Of a DNA stretch of 64,000 nucleotides, positions 10,822 through 21,630 are shown one piece after another; the stretch's first letter is position 1; each line of letters starts with the position of its first letter. The stretch spans positions 1,488,001-1,552,000 of the forward strand of contig JAPYXD010000743.1 in assembly GCA_030998225.1 (NCBI GenBank), written 5' to 3'. The translations under genes were made by a program, and so were the position numbers. The notes beneath the pieces were generated by a model, which was not told the origin of the DNA, did not search any database, and saw only the letters and a list, made by a program, of their open reading frames with translations. The stretch comes from Diplolepis rosae. Lineage: Eukaryota; Arthropoda; Insecta; Hymenoptera; Diplolepididae.

Positions 10822-11421
10822 TTATAAATCTTCGTTATTTGATTGTTTAAAATTATGTAATTTTTCAATTTGTTTATAACATTCTTGTTCTTCAAAATCT
10901 TCTAAATCAACTATTGGAACTAATAATGTTACACGTATTTCATTTGTGTTTGCAAATTTTAAATAAGCTTTTCCCTTGTGATTTTTTACAACTGCGTCAC
11001 CTACGTAGACGCCATCTTGGATATGTAATTGAGGTACATACCCTTCACTCTTTTCTGTATTTTTTATATTATCATAAAATGTTGTAACTGTTCGAGCTGG
11101 AATAGTAAATGTATTGTTAGATTTAAAAGGGTAACAGTGGTTCTCAATTTCTAAACATTTTGAAGTATAGTTTATATTCACACTATTATCTTGAAAAAAT
11201 TTTGATCCTAATACTCCATCTTCTTCTACTGGGACTTCATTCGGAATAATGTTAAATATCATTGGATAACCAAAAATGTTTATTTTTACTTGTCCTAATG
11301 TGTAAAGTGGTAAATCATTAATTCCTGTAAGTTTTAATACGTTTTGGCTATTTATTGGTACTTCAGGGTTGAGAACCTTTTGTTTAATTAAATTTCGAGC
11401 AGCACCAGTATCAATCATCAT
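10822..11421 (-). pseudogene. Gypsy A aspartic protease and pol start
   Basis: A 199-codon frame beginning MMIDTGAARNLI, the DTGA active-site motif of retroviral-type aspartic proteases, which cut the Gag-Pol polyprotein. A flap-side ILG-like block (VLGSKFF) follows about 70 residues later. Coding probably continues upstream of the Met to overlap the end of gag in another frame, as expected for frameshift expression. The protease looks intact; the polyprotein downstream does not. Confidence 0.75.
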
Positions 11422-11540
11422 GTGTGTTGGATTTTTTAAACCTTCCGTTGATATTATAATTGACGGAATTGAAGTGGACTTTGAAATATTTATTGTTGTT
11501 GTTGTATGATCGTTAGAAGTGGATGCCAGTGGTTCTCGAT

Positions 11541-13388
11541 TTATGCTTTCCTCAGTGCACCCGTGCTGGGGAGAGCTTTGGAGTTTTCGTGATGAGCTGT
11601 TTGTGATTGGCTATTTGGTCGTATCTTGCAGTCTCGTACTAAATGACCGGGTTTTTTACAATAATTGCAAATTATTTCAGTATAATTTAAATTTTGTTGA
11701 GTGTTATTATTCTGTAAAAATCTATTTTCATATGATTTATTTCTATTTTGGAACTGTCCGGAGTTAAAGTTTTTATACTGTCCTGGATTCCATTGTCTAT
11801 TATTATTATTAACACTATTGTTATTATTGTAAAAATTTCTAGGAAAATTATTATTATTGTTGTATCTCTGTTTAAAAAAATTATTATTATTGTTTGTATA
11901 ATTATTATTTCTATTTTGCAAATTATTATTGTTATTAAAAGTATAATTTTTATTTCTTAAAAAATTGTTATTCGGAAAATTATTGTAATTGTTTCTTGCA
12001 AAATTATTATTACTTCTTTGACCATTGAATTTACTATATCCTTGTTGGTTTGGACACAAACAATTTTTTTGTTTATTATTAAGAACTGCATCTTGAGCTT
12101 TACTTAAATGAAAACATTTTTCAGTTGTGTGACCTGGTTTTTTACAAATTAAACAAATAGTTTTGTTTTCAAGTGCTACGTTAAATCGGGTTGTTTTATT
12201 ATTTTTATTATTAATTGATTCGTCACTTTTTGAATAATCCATGTTTTTGTTTCTTCGTAGTGCGGAATTTTCAGCTAATCTTCGTTCTATATCAATACTG
12301 TCGCTAATAACTTCTTTAAAAGTATCCTTTTCTTCAACACGAATTTCTAACTCAGGACGCAAACCGCGTATAAAACATTGAATTACGTCTTTTTCAAGGT
12401 TTACTTTAAAATTATTATCTACCTGACCATTATTATTGAGCCTGTGAGCATCTTCGATTTTGTCGGAAATTTCTTTTATCCTAGCAGCATAGGAAAGTAC
12501 ATTTTCTCTTTCCCACATAAATGTATTACCTAATTCTCCCTGTAACTGGTACACGCTTTTCGCAGGGGCATATACTCTTTTCAGTTTTTCTATCAGTTCC
12601 TCTATTGTTGCATAAGTTGAACCAAAGATGCATTTTCTAGCTTCTCCAGTTAATTTACCTCTTAATAACCTTGCGAGGTTTTCTTGAGCTGCAGGTGTCG
12701 ATAGCATTGCCTTTGCCTCAATGAAACCCTCAATAAAATGTGACAATGGGAGGTTGCTTCCGTCGAACAATGGGACCACCTCTAGCGCGTCGCGTAAGGA
12801 TAACTGCTGGCTGTTGGGTATGACTACGGCCATCTCTTCGTTATTTACTCTTACGGGATTATCCTGATTTATGACTTCTGTGTCGCTTTTGTCGTCGTCG
12901 CTATCGTTGTTACTAATTATAGATTCGCGTGCCAATGAGGTTTGCAATCTTTCTTTCAAAGTTTTATTATCTACTGTTATTACTGTTGAGCTTAGCAAAT
13001 TGAATTCGTCAAAATAAGATAATTCGTTCGTTAGAGTTTGATCTTGATTACTAGATCCTGTTACAATGCTTAAATCTGGACAGAAACTTGAATGAAACCC
13101 GCTAGTTTTTTCTGAATTTTCACGTGATATATTTCGATTATTAATTAGTCTTGTCTAAACTTGAATCATCTAACTCAAGAGTGTTATCTAATTTTTGTTC
13201 TGTAGGCATTGGATCAGGGATATTTTGGCATTTATTATCAGTTGAATATTCTCTATTTCTAATTGGTTTTTTTTTAAATTACCCTTTTGATTCAAATCTA
13301 CTATTTTTGCAAGCTGACTATCTTGTTTAGCTTGACTACGTGTTATAACTTTCGGGGTAGATTCTAAAGGGATATTTGGTTTTGACAT
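11541..13388 (-). pseudogene. Gypsy A gag with two zinc knuckles and poly-Asn linker
   Basis: The main frame (11541-12998) has a capsid-like region (DALEVVPLFDGSNLPLSHFI, LRGKLTGEARKCIFG) and two CCHC knuckles, CLICKKPGHTTEKC and CNYCKKPGHLVRDC, which bind element RNA. Between them lies a long Asn-rich stretch from AAT-type repeats at about 11780-12010. Coding extends upstream to an ATG at 13388 (MSKPNIPLES) across a frame slip at a T-run near 13270. That slip could be a real mutation or a homopolymer sequencing error. Confidence 0.75.
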
Positions 13389-14860
13389 TGAGTCATTATA
13401 AATTTACAATATTTTGTATTGAGCGTTGATTGTTTATTGTTATTTTAAATTATTCGATTGTTTATAACACAAAAAAAACTATATATAAAATTTGTTTTTT
13501 AAGAAAAATAAAATGAGATTAGTAAAATTTACTTTTAATTTGTTATTTATTTTTAATAACAATATAATTTGAAATGAAATTTGTATTTCTTCATTTGGAA
13601 ATAAAATAATGATATAAAAATATAATTATTTCAAATATTTAAATTAAATAAATAATCGCTCAATTGATTGTAAATTTATAATTTTTAATAATAAATTTCT
13701 TAAAATAATAAACTATTTTTCTTTACCAACTGCATGTGCCTTTAATGTAAAATTAAAATTATTTATTTTATTTATTTATTAATTGTTTATAACAATTAAA
13801 CAAATTTGTTTATAACAATGATCATTCGAATTATTTTCATTATATTGCACAAGTTAACTTGAGTACAAATCCTTGGACAATTTTCTTTTTTTGCAATTAA
13901 AAATATTTTGTTCCTTAACAGAGTTAAAATTAAAGTTATAAACAATACAATCACAAGCACTTCGAACGAGGTGGTCCGATTTTTAGTTTGAAAACTCAAA
14001 ATAAAAATCGGACCACCTCTGCGGCAAGCAGACATTTTACAATTAACGCATAAAATAAAGTAAAGTGTCAATAGCGCGGAAGCGTATTATCTTAAAGTGT
14101 TCTTTTTTTTATACATTTGAAGAGCATAAAGTCGGTTACTTTTCCACCAAACCTCAACCTGAAAAGTTAAAAATTAACTGAGATATTAATTTGTTCAACA
14201 AAAGGTCAATTTCCCGATTTTTCCGAATTTTCTCCGCTTCTAATTAGCCAATCAGATCAAGCGACGACTCATATTGTTCGAAATTAAGTTTCCCACAACT
14301 TTTCAATTAATGTCATTAATATTGGGTAATTACTTTTAATGTTATAAAAAAAAAACTAAAAAAAGTGCGATTTTTTGGTCTTAAATGTTAATAACAAATT
14401 CATAAATCATATTTCGTTGTCCAAAACATGACACAATTACTCTATGGCCAACCTCTCTTCTGATGGCGCAGTCCGTTTTCTGAAATAAATAATGTCATAA
14501 CAAATTCCCTGTTGCTTGGTCTATATAGTACATTCTAATGCGTCGCGGGACGTGACAAATGGATAAAATTTAATTAGTTATAGCCGCTTCAAGAATTTAT
14601 GGTAATAAATATTATGTTTTAAATCTTAATAATATTAATATTAATCACTATTTATACAGATTTTTTTTAACTGCACTATAATTAATTATAATGTAGTCTC
14701 TTGAAAAATTGTATTGCTTTGTAAATATTTTAATTATGGACGAAAACAGTTAATCTTCAAAATTATTTCACAAATGATAATTCCTTGCCTTGCGCTCAAT
14801 ATTGGGCTTAATTAATATTTTTCACAGTATTTTAAAATCTTTCTGTGGAAAAAGTGACGC
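13389..14860. other. AT-rich intron sequence, no gene
   Basis: Very AT-rich, with recurrent TTGTTTATAAC words (13425-13460, 13785-13815). It should include the 5' leader and LTR of gypsy A, but I found no direct repeat matching the sequence left of 8328. An inverted pair (AATCGGACCACCTC and complement at 13970-14020) forms a short hairpin. Confidence 0.4.
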
Positions 14861-14864
14861 TTTT

Positions 14865-14936
14865 GACTGCACCGGGATTCGAGCCCAGGTCTTTCGATTG
14901 CCAGTCGACTGCTCTAATGAACTGAGCTACACAGGC
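14865..14936 (-). repeat. tRNA-like (SINE head) repeat, copy 1
   Basis: Seventy-two bases with an A box (TAGCTCAGTT), anticodon-like arm and B box (GGGCTCGAATCC). The 5' and 3' acceptor strands do not pair and there is no CCA, so it is a tRNA-derived repeat and not a tRNA gene. Six further copies lie at 32580, 44595, 52035, 52203, 61847 and 62013, all followed by TTTTTCCACAGAAA-type sequence. Confidence 0.75.
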
Positions 14937-15289
14937 ATCTGACATCCCTTTCTCTACAGGAAGACCTCGATATATTGTGTTTGGGCATTTAATAATTTTA
15001 CGATTTTGATAGAGTTGAAATGTCACTGTCTAATTTATCAGGACACAAGTCTCGGTATAAGATAGAAAACTTTTCGGACAGGTGTACTTTTTGCTCGCAG
15101 GTAATTTTTAACTGCATTTTGTACTGATAAAACTTGTGTTTCTTTTACGCGCAGACTTTTTGCCTATGTTTTTTGCTCTAATGTGCTCAATTTTCAATAG
15201 AATCAATAATTTTCTAAAATTAATGAATTATTCTTAGAAAGATTTATAGCGATTAGTAAGGGTAAAGAAAGAAGAAAAGGAAGACATGA

Positions 15290-15350
15290 TTTTATGCTGT
15301 CAAGAGCGACGTTTCGTTGGCATGGGTTCGCCAACCTCACCAGGCTTATA
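15290..15350 (-). ncRNA. Decayed hammerhead ribozyme motif of Penelope-like element
   Basis: On the minus strand: CTGGTGA (15337-15343), stem GTTGGC/GCCAAC (15316-15335) with an 8-base loop, then GAAAC (15311-15315). It equals the motif at 24761 except that the catalytic-core CTGATGA has become CTGGTGA (A6 to G), which should weaken or abolish cleavage. Confidence 0.65.
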
Positions 15351-15789
15351 GTTTATTAAAATATAAGAACACAGAAAACCATTAAAAAACACAAATTTCT
15401 TATGAAACCAATAACAAATAAATAAGAAAAAACAAACAATAATTACCATAATTAAAATTAGTTAAAAATTATTTTAACGCGTCACATATCGTTAATTATT
15501 AAGAGCGGAGTCCATCTTTTTTGACAGAGTATAATGAGTAAACGGCGTTTGTATACTAAAGGACTATACCGATGAGAGTTTATTGTGTACATTCTGATGA
15601 AGAAATCAACGCAAATAAGTATCAATGTGTAAGAGATTCAAATTGAAATTCAATCACAAATTTAATCTGTTTAATAATAGAAAGTAATTTCTATTTAAAT
15701 TAAGTATGTCCTCTTTTTGTTAATACTAAATTGGTTACATTTTATATGGATCATTTCGGATGTTAATATTTTTTTATAGTCAAATCCGT

Positions 15790-15964
15790 TGTTATGCGTA
15801 ATAACGTACAAAGATGTTTGAAGAATGTTACTGAGTCATTCGCTTAGAAAGCTCAGTAGTTAGTACTTTATTGGACGGACAAGAACTGAGGAGCGGGCCC
15901 TGCTCTCTACATTATATAGGCCTCGAGTGCTAATAGAAGGGGCATCTTACCGTTAGGCATAACA
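15790..15964 (-). repeat. 3' LTR of element B
   Basis: 175 bp, TG...CA bounded, nearly identical to 19777-19951 (a few differences, e.g. near 15892-15911). The adjoining purine tract on the minus strand marks it as the 3' LTR. Confidence 0.9.
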
Positions 15965-15991
15965 TTCCCCTGTTTAGAATGAATTTAGTCC

Positions 15992-16354
15992 CTAAATTTT
16001 GATACGTCTATTTTTGGGTGGTTCAGTTAGCAAAGGCTGAATGCTCGCGTTGTAAGTGATCACATGCGTGGGTGTGTTTATTTTAGTTTTAACGCAAAAT
16101 AAGCATATTCTTTTCGGGATACAATTTTTTAACAATTCAAATAATCCGAACCTGTAACTAATGTACAGTGTGACTAATCCAAGTGACGCATATCCTAAAT
16201 AGCTTAGGTATTCCATGATTGTTTCTGTCGTTGTCTTAATTCGCCTATGCTGAACTATAGAGTTTAGCATGTTTTCCGTATCGTCTAAACTCAACCTGGC
16301 TTGCTGTAATTCGACGTTATCAATTATTTTGGGTAATTGAATGATCAAAATCAA
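15992..16354 (-). pseudogene. Element B env, C-terminal membrane-anchor part
   Basis: A 120-codon frame downstream of, and in a different frame from, the ectodomain-coding frame; the two overlap at 16320-16354. It has one clear hydrophobic segment (about residues 50-75) followed by a basic, Cys-containing tail. This is the usual end of an errantivirus-type envelope protein, the membrane glycoprotein that lets these elements form infectious particles. The frame break from the upstream part means no continuous env is encoded. Confidence 0.6.
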
Positions 16355-17504
16355 AAGTGTTATATTTAATTGTGTTTCCTAGATAGAGTAAGTCGTAATT
16401 GTTGTAAAATTTACAATTGTTTCCTAATAAGAGTGGTGGTTCAGAGATCTTTTCTTGTTTGATGTTATTTTCGCAAGCTAAATCTAGGTCTAATTCCTTT
16501 AAAGGGATAACGATGTAGCCGTTTGTTATGGGTATAAACGTTTCTCTATGAAGCAAGAAAGGTGATTTTTTACATTTATTATTGACGTACCGCTTGAATA
16601 GGGTTGCTTCGCAGGTTTCGCTGTCTAATAATTTTATACTAGGTTCGTTTCTGGAACAAATTTTGTACTCGGAAATCTCTTTAAAATTACTTACTGTCTC
16701 TTTGTCTGTTGGTACATAGGAGTCTCTGTATTTTATAACATAGTCATGGTCTGGTATTATAGAAAAGTAAACATTCTGTACAGGATGAGGGATGGGAATT
16801 ATTCTCTGGATTCGTCCCTCTTCTTTCTCTATAATCGGGATACTGACAACGTAGGTAAACAATCCTTTAATGATTGCTACGGACAGTTGACTAATGTCGA
16901 TGATGTGCTGGTAGTTGCCTTCTTCGGCGTCGAAGTGATATCTCATTCTTTGTCTTTCTTCGAACTCTCGGATAGTTTCCTTCAGGATCTTTGGTGTGAG
17001 CAATTGTGGATGTACTACTCCGTGTTTGCCGTCATTGATAGAATCAATTGCCGTGTCGATATCTTCGTTGGTTTCGTCTATCATAATTACGGCTATTAAC
17101 AACTTGCTGTTAACAAAGCTGTCTCTGGATATAGCGTCCACTCCTATGCTCAGATTTCCAGCTAGTTGTCGCTCGCTATTTAGATTGTTTAGTAGCTCCT
17201 TGTGATTGACTGATTGACTTATTATTTTTTTAATAAATTCCTTTTGTTCTGGTTCCAAATGTTCCAATTTTGATAATTTAAGAATTTCTTGTAATCGTTG
17301 CCATGATTCATCCCTTTTTGGAAAGTTCACGTCTCGGGAACACATAGTATAAATTTCTTCATATTTAATTCTTTTTGGTATTTCTGCTGGTTTCGTTGAG
17401 TGATTTTGAATGGGTACTTTTATAATTCCGTTCTTTATTTTATATATCCCGTCCGGCACTGCGTCTTGATCGATTATTAATACATCTTGATCGTCTCCTG
17501 CCAC
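16320..17504 (-). pseudogene. Element B pol remnant fused to env ectodomain
   Basis: One open frame of 394 codons. The first 90 or so residues resemble the pol linker after the protease; the rest resembles an errantivirus/baculovirus F-like envelope ectodomain (GKHGVVHPQLLTPKIL block, paired Cys later). The junction, about residues 90-100, replaces the whole RT-RNase H-integrase region. The frame staying open across a deletion is notable, but the element cannot copy itself. Function of the fused product, if any, is unknown. Confidence 0.65.
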
Positions 17505-17551
17505 CGGGATTCTAAATATTTTTGATGTTTTTGCCGGTATAAAATCTCCAT

Positions 17552-17838
17552 CTACCTGTAACGGTAATTTCTTTTATCCAAAACTAAAAAATCTGATGTA
17601 ATTGCATATCGGTCATGTTTCGAGAAAAATTTGAGTCCGATAATTCCATCTTCCGGTAGGGGAAAATCGTTGGGGATAATATGAAATATGTGTTCTTTAT
17701 TGAAAAAGTTAAATTTTACGGTTTCACTTGAAGCGTGTTCGTCCCGTCCCATAACAAATTTTTTAAAGTGTTTTTGTCTATCGTCTCGTTCGTCTAGGAT
17801 TTTTTCATTTATCAGGTTGATTGCTGCTCCAGAGTCGA
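17552..17838 (-). pseudogene. Element B protease fragment
   Basis: The frame at 17552-17752 has IPNDFPLPEDGIIGLKFF, the region downstream of the active site of gypsy-type proteases (compare the VPVEEDGVLGSKFF block of relic A). The upstream part near 17830 reads the VDSGAAI-like active site in another frame, so a frame break lies between. Confidence 0.6.
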
Positions 17839-18850
17839 CTAGAATTCTGTAACTTCCTGTTCTTCTTCTTGCTCTAATAGATCTGAGTCTTCCGCATACG
17901 GCAGAAACTCGGCTGAGTCCTCGAAATCTATTTGTTCTTGTACTTCTTCCGGTGTCATTTCTATTGCATCCGTGCTTTCCTCTTGCAGCATTCTTATTGG
18001 TTGTGGGGGTCTTTTGACGTTCTGGCCAGGTTGAAAACCCTGCCTAATGTGACATTGATTTGCAAAATGACCTGTTTTACCACATTTATAACAATTCATT
18101 CTTACCCTGTCTTCCAGTGGTAGTGAATGATTGGGTGTTTTTATTCCATTAGTGTTGGCATTAGGTCGTGATGGTGGTTGCGGCCTAGGTAGGTATTTCA
18201 ATACAGGTCTCGTGACTACCTGTGTTCTTGTAGGTTGACTTTCTTTTAACCACATTTCGGTTTCTATGGCATGCGTCTGTGCCTCCGTTATAGTATTGGG
18301 TTTTAAAAGTCGTATCTGTATACCTATCTCTTTCCTAAGGTTTAAAAGATATCGGTTCACTGCTTCTTGTTCTTCGAGCTTAATTTTCAATCGACGTTCG
18401 GTAGGATTGATATGATGTTCCTGTACAGCGTAATTGATTTCGTTTATAATCTGTCTGAATCTAAGTGTAAAATTTTGGACAGACTCAGTTGCTCCTTGTT
18501 TACAACTCTATAGTTTTGATTTTGAAGCTAAAATTGAATTTGATGATTTTAAATTTTGTCTTAGTGCATCATATAAATCTTCGTATGAATTTATTTGTAG
18601 ATATCTTATTGCTTTTTCTGCGAAGCCAGTAATTTTATTTGCCATAATTAAATCCAGTAGTAAATTAGGTTGTGAACATCGCGATTTTGCTCTCTTTACA
18701 GTTTTAATGAAATCTTCTATTCCCATGTCGTCTTGTCCGTCGATCCCTCGTATAGTTTCAATCGCGGTCTATTCTATTGTCGTTTTATTTTTTAAGCATA
18801 TTGAAAGAGAGAGTGAGAGATTCCGTTTGGGCGAGCATTCGTCCTAACAG
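17839..18850 (-). pseudogene. Element B gag, frame-broken
   Basis: Two frames: 18508-18726 (capsid-like) and 17839-18390 with one CCHC knuckle (CYKCGKTGHFANQC) near residue 100, then a very acidic tail. A frame break lies near 18500. Gag forms the particle shell and the knuckle binds RNA. The start is uncertain; the remaining 18850-19776 is a non-coding leader. Confidence 0.65.
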
Positions 18851-19776
18851 TTCTTCCGTGGTGTGGGAGGGGGACTTGGCCCGGACGGGTGAATGAACTC
18901 TAGACATTGGAGCTGTCGCGGATGGAAGGTTTAGAGAAAGTGACAAGTCGATCTGGTTTGCGTAACGAATGGATGTGTCGCGTTACAATATTAAATGTTT
19001 CGGTTTTTTAATACTATAAAATTCGAAGCAATCGCCTATTACAATTCCTTAGATTTTAATAGTAGTGTATTTGTTTTATTGAGGAACGACCAGTGCTCTG
19101 GAACACCAGGAGTATAGTCGACCCGATCTCACCACTACTTAGCCTCGCCTGTAATGTAATACAGTCGCCGTTCAACGAACGTAAGGAGGACTTATACTCA
19201 ATGGCCTGAGATCGCTTCAAGTCGCGAAGTTATTTATATGTATTTTTTATGCTTACGGTTTCTCGCTTCCCTTAACAGCTGAGATTCAGTGTCTCTGGAT
19301 TCCGTGGAGTCCGCTGCGACTTTCTTAAGCGATGACGTATCAACCACTCTGCTGCTTGCTGGAAACCGGTTAGTTATTTGCTGCTATAGAGGTTATGGGC
19401 GTTGGTCAACCTGGTCCAATTCTTCTTAGGTTCTTACCGTCTATGTGACGTACCTCTTCCGCCTGTTTGCGGGACTCGTTCCAATTTGAATGTTCTTTAA
19501 TCTGAATTTACGTAGTATAGGGCCTACTATGTTCAGTGCCTAATTATATTCAGATAAATACTAATTCACTTATTTTATTTTCTTTCGGGCTTACCATAGT
19601 GAATTCCGGAGTTCTTGCCTTAATGAATCTCGTAAGATTCTCACTTGCTTCTGGTCCGTAGAATCCAGTTTCTTTCTTCAGTGCCGTCCGCGTTTCTATA
19701 TGGTTCCAATTAATTTATTCCGTAGAATTTCGAGAACCGATAAAACTTAGCGGATCCTGGAAGGATCGCCAAAAAA
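18851..19776 (-). other. Element B 5' leader
   Basis: About 930 bases between the 5' LTR and gag, no long frame on the minus strand. The primer-site candidate sits at its upstream edge (about 19755-19770). Confidence 0.5.
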
Positions 19777-19951
19777 TGTTATGCGTAATAACGTACAAAG
19801 ATGTTTGAAGAATGTTACTGAGTCATCCGCTTAGAAAGCTCAGTAGTTAGTACTTTATTGGTGGGACAAGAACTGAGGAGCGAGCCCTGCGCTCTACATT
19901 ATATAGGCCTCGAGTGCTAATAGAAGGGGCATCTTACCGTTAGGCATAACA
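19777..19951 (-). repeat. 5' LTR of element B
   Basis: Partner of 15790-15964. It is followed on the + strand by the second copy of CCGT at 19952-19955. Confidence 0.9.
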
Positions 19952-20090
19952 CCGTAATCAATAATTTTTATTTGTTCCCAATTAAACTCGTGATTAAATT
20001 CAGCTTGATGTTTAAATACAATAAATTCGCTATTTTTGTTATTCCTATGTTCATTAATACGAGTTTTTATAGATCTCTCCGTTTGACCTA
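19952..20090 (-). pseudogene. Penelope-like GIY-YIG endonuclease fragment
   Basis: Minus-strand codons give VGQTERSIKTRINEHR and later FNHEFNWEQIKIIDYG. The first part matches the second half of the GIY-YIG nuclease core (YVGQTKRSLKTRIxEH) used by Penelope-like elements to nick target DNA. The frame resumes at 15789 beyond the LTR element as FDYKK, TSEMIHI. The Tyr-Val codons ahead of GQT are cut by the Tc1 insertion. Confidence 0.8.
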
Positions 20091-20610
20091 CAGTGATGTG
20101 CAAAAGTTTTAGGCTAAACACACTTTTCACTATATATAATAAATAAAAGCAACTAAGAAAAATTGGATAAATATAAAATATTAGTATTTTATTAAGCTGC
20201 AAAATTATTAAATTTATATATATTTAATCAAGATTGTTGACAATTTGTTTCACAATGTCTTTTATGACGGTGTGCAAAAATAATGGGTCTCACTTATTTC
20301 GTAGGTTCATGGAATGGTAAGCGTTTAGAAAGTCCAGAAAAAATTCATTATTTTGTTTTCTATTAACTAATACTTGGTAGTCATACCCTTGCAGCAATTA
20401 CAGCAGCACATCGACGAGGCATTGAATTAACTAAGTGCTGAACGTAGTCCATTTGTATTTTTTCTCATTCTTCCTGTAGATTTTGCAATGGCGCAGTTTT
20501 GTTCGAATTTTTTTTCGGAATCTTTTTCTTGGCATATGGTAACATCTTTTCTGAGAAAATATCTCGATACAACACACTATCCATGATACCTTTAACCTCG
20601 TACAATCGGC
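20091..20610 (-). mobile_element. Tc1-like transposon relic inserted in the Penelope endonuclease
   Basis: The end next to the endonuclease is TA followed by CAGTGATGTGCAAAAGTTTT, a typical Tc1 inverted-repeat tip. The minus strand reads GRLYEVKGIMDSVLYRDIF, LPYAKKKIPKK, then MDYVQHLVNSMPRRCAAVI, all conserved C-terminal blocks of Tc1-family DDE transposases. There is an in-frame stop and no N-terminal half; the right-hand terminus is lost. Dead copy. Confidence 0.8.
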
Positions 20611-20799
20611 CTACTTCTCACGAAAACTTTTTTCCACTAAAGGAGTCGTGGGAATGTTATATTTTTTTAAAATTTTGAATAATATAATAAAATTATTGTT
20701 AGAAAAGGGAAGACAACAATTTTCTTGGTGTTTATATGGACAGAAAGAGTTGTTTCTAATATTTGAATTGCTAGAAGAGTGATATTTAATTTTATTCAT
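20611..20799 (-). pseudogene. Possible Penelope-like linker fragment
   Basis: Sixty-two codons with FILFKILKKYNIPTTPLVEK, which is compatible with the linker between RT and endonuclease of Penelope-like elements, and the position fits. I cannot confirm it by motif. Confidence 0.3.
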
Positions 20800-21270
20800 A
20801 CGTATTTTTATGTTCTTATCAATGAAACTACTTGGATAATCATTCTTGATTAGAAGTTGTTGTCTTGGGAATGTCTGGTGAAAAGTTCAAGGAAAAATTC
20901 GAAGAAATGAAGATACAGTGCACGCCTCTGCGTAAGCGCCTTGCGTAACCATGCGTTGTGTCGAGAGTTTTGGTATCGCGTTTTTTCGAAACCATGTTTT
21001 CCAAATCGGTGACCACAATAACTCGACAACCACTGTACCAATCAACTTGAAATTTTTTGTCTTCATTTGAAAGAGTTCGATATAGTCCTATATTAATTTT
21101 TAATTAATCAGAATAATGTTTGTGGACCCAAAGGTATAGGAAAGAATCGTAGACGTGGTTTATGGATGAATTGTAACGAAGTCTGTTATTATAATTCAAT
21201 ATCCATAGTACAATGACTGACACAGCGCGAAACTATATCAAAAGATGTCGAAATGGTTGTAATCTACAGA
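20800..21270. other. No recognisable gene
   Basis: Intron sequence. A segment near 20930-21050 resembles a decayed inverted-repeat tip, but I cannot name it. Confidence 0.4.
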
Positions 21271-21276
21271 GTGTAG

Positions 21277-21630
21277 CTGGCGCGACTATCGCAGAATTAT
21301 GTATTTAATTTTTATAAAATATTTATAAAATATAAGATGTTGCTCAGTGGCTAACACGACGTAGAGAAATATTAGAAAATATCGAAATAACCGTATTGTA
21401 CAAAATACAGGTGGCGCTACTATCGTGCAAAGATATATTTAAATTTTATACAATATTCAATGGTAATGCTGCTCAATGGCTAACACGACGGAGAAAAATA
21501 TAAGAAAACATTGAAATAATCGTATCTTACAATACGCAGGTGGCGCTACTATCGCGAAAAGATATATTTAAATTTTGTACAATGTTCAATGGTAATGTTG
21601 CTCGATGGCTAACACGATGCAGAGAAATAT
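21277..21630 (+). repeat. 130-bp minisatellite, about 3 units
   Basis: The word GTGGCGCTACTATCG recurs at 21277 (variant), 21408 and 21537, spacing about 130 bases, with GCTCAGTGGCTAACACGA between. The same sequence family appears at 44940-45510 with units of about 115 bp, so this is a dispersed satellite. Confidence 0.75.

Larger units (their letters stand above)
8328..13388 (-). mobile_element. Ty3/gypsy LTR retrotransposon relic A
   Basis: The order on the minus strand is gag, protease, reverse transcriptase start, integrase C-terminus, as in Ty3/gypsy. Most of RT, RNase H and the integrase catalytic core are deleted, and the integrase is split by a DNA transposon (8781-10251). I could not find matching LTRs at either side, so full length and insertion duplication are unknown. 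It lies antisense within the aquaporin intron. Confidence 0.8.
15790..19951 (-). mobile_element. Errantivirus-like LTR element B, deleted, with CCGT duplication
   Basis: Two 175-bp LTRs (15790-15964 and 19777-19951) start TGTTATGCG and end GGCATAACA. CCGT flanks both sides (15786-15789 and 19952-19955), a complete insertion. On the minus strand a GGGGAA purine tract abuts the 3' LTR and a TGGCGATCC primer-site candidate lies 6 bases inside the 5' LTR. Coding is gag, protease, then env; RT, RNase H and integrase are missing. LTRs differ at few positions, so it is fairly young. It disrupts the Penelope endonuclease. Confidence 0.9.
15210..20799 (-). mobile_element. Penelope-like element relic 1, interrupted
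   Basis: A minus-strand Penelope-like retroelement: endonuclease reading at 19952-20090 and 15700-15789, 3' tail with hammerhead-like motif at 15290-15350. It was later split by an LTR element (15790-19951) and a Tc1 relic (20091-20610). The tail matches the + strand copy at 24367-24900 in inverted orientation. The reverse transcriptase domain is not seen here; 20611-20799 may be the linker ahead of the endonuclease. Confidence 0.75.

Noticed and set aside
11748..11960. Hydrophobic 70-residue protein on the + strand
   Set aside because: It is the antisense reading of the Asn-coding AAT repeats of gag.
14464..14476. Primer binding site TGGCGCAGTC of gypsy A
   Set aside because: It lies on the + strand, whereas gypsy A is on the minus strand, and no LTR adjoins it.
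14865..14936. Functional tRNA gene
   Set aside because: A and B boxes are good, but the acceptor strands do not pair, and the same sequence recurs seven times with a shared tail. It is a tRNA-derived repeat.
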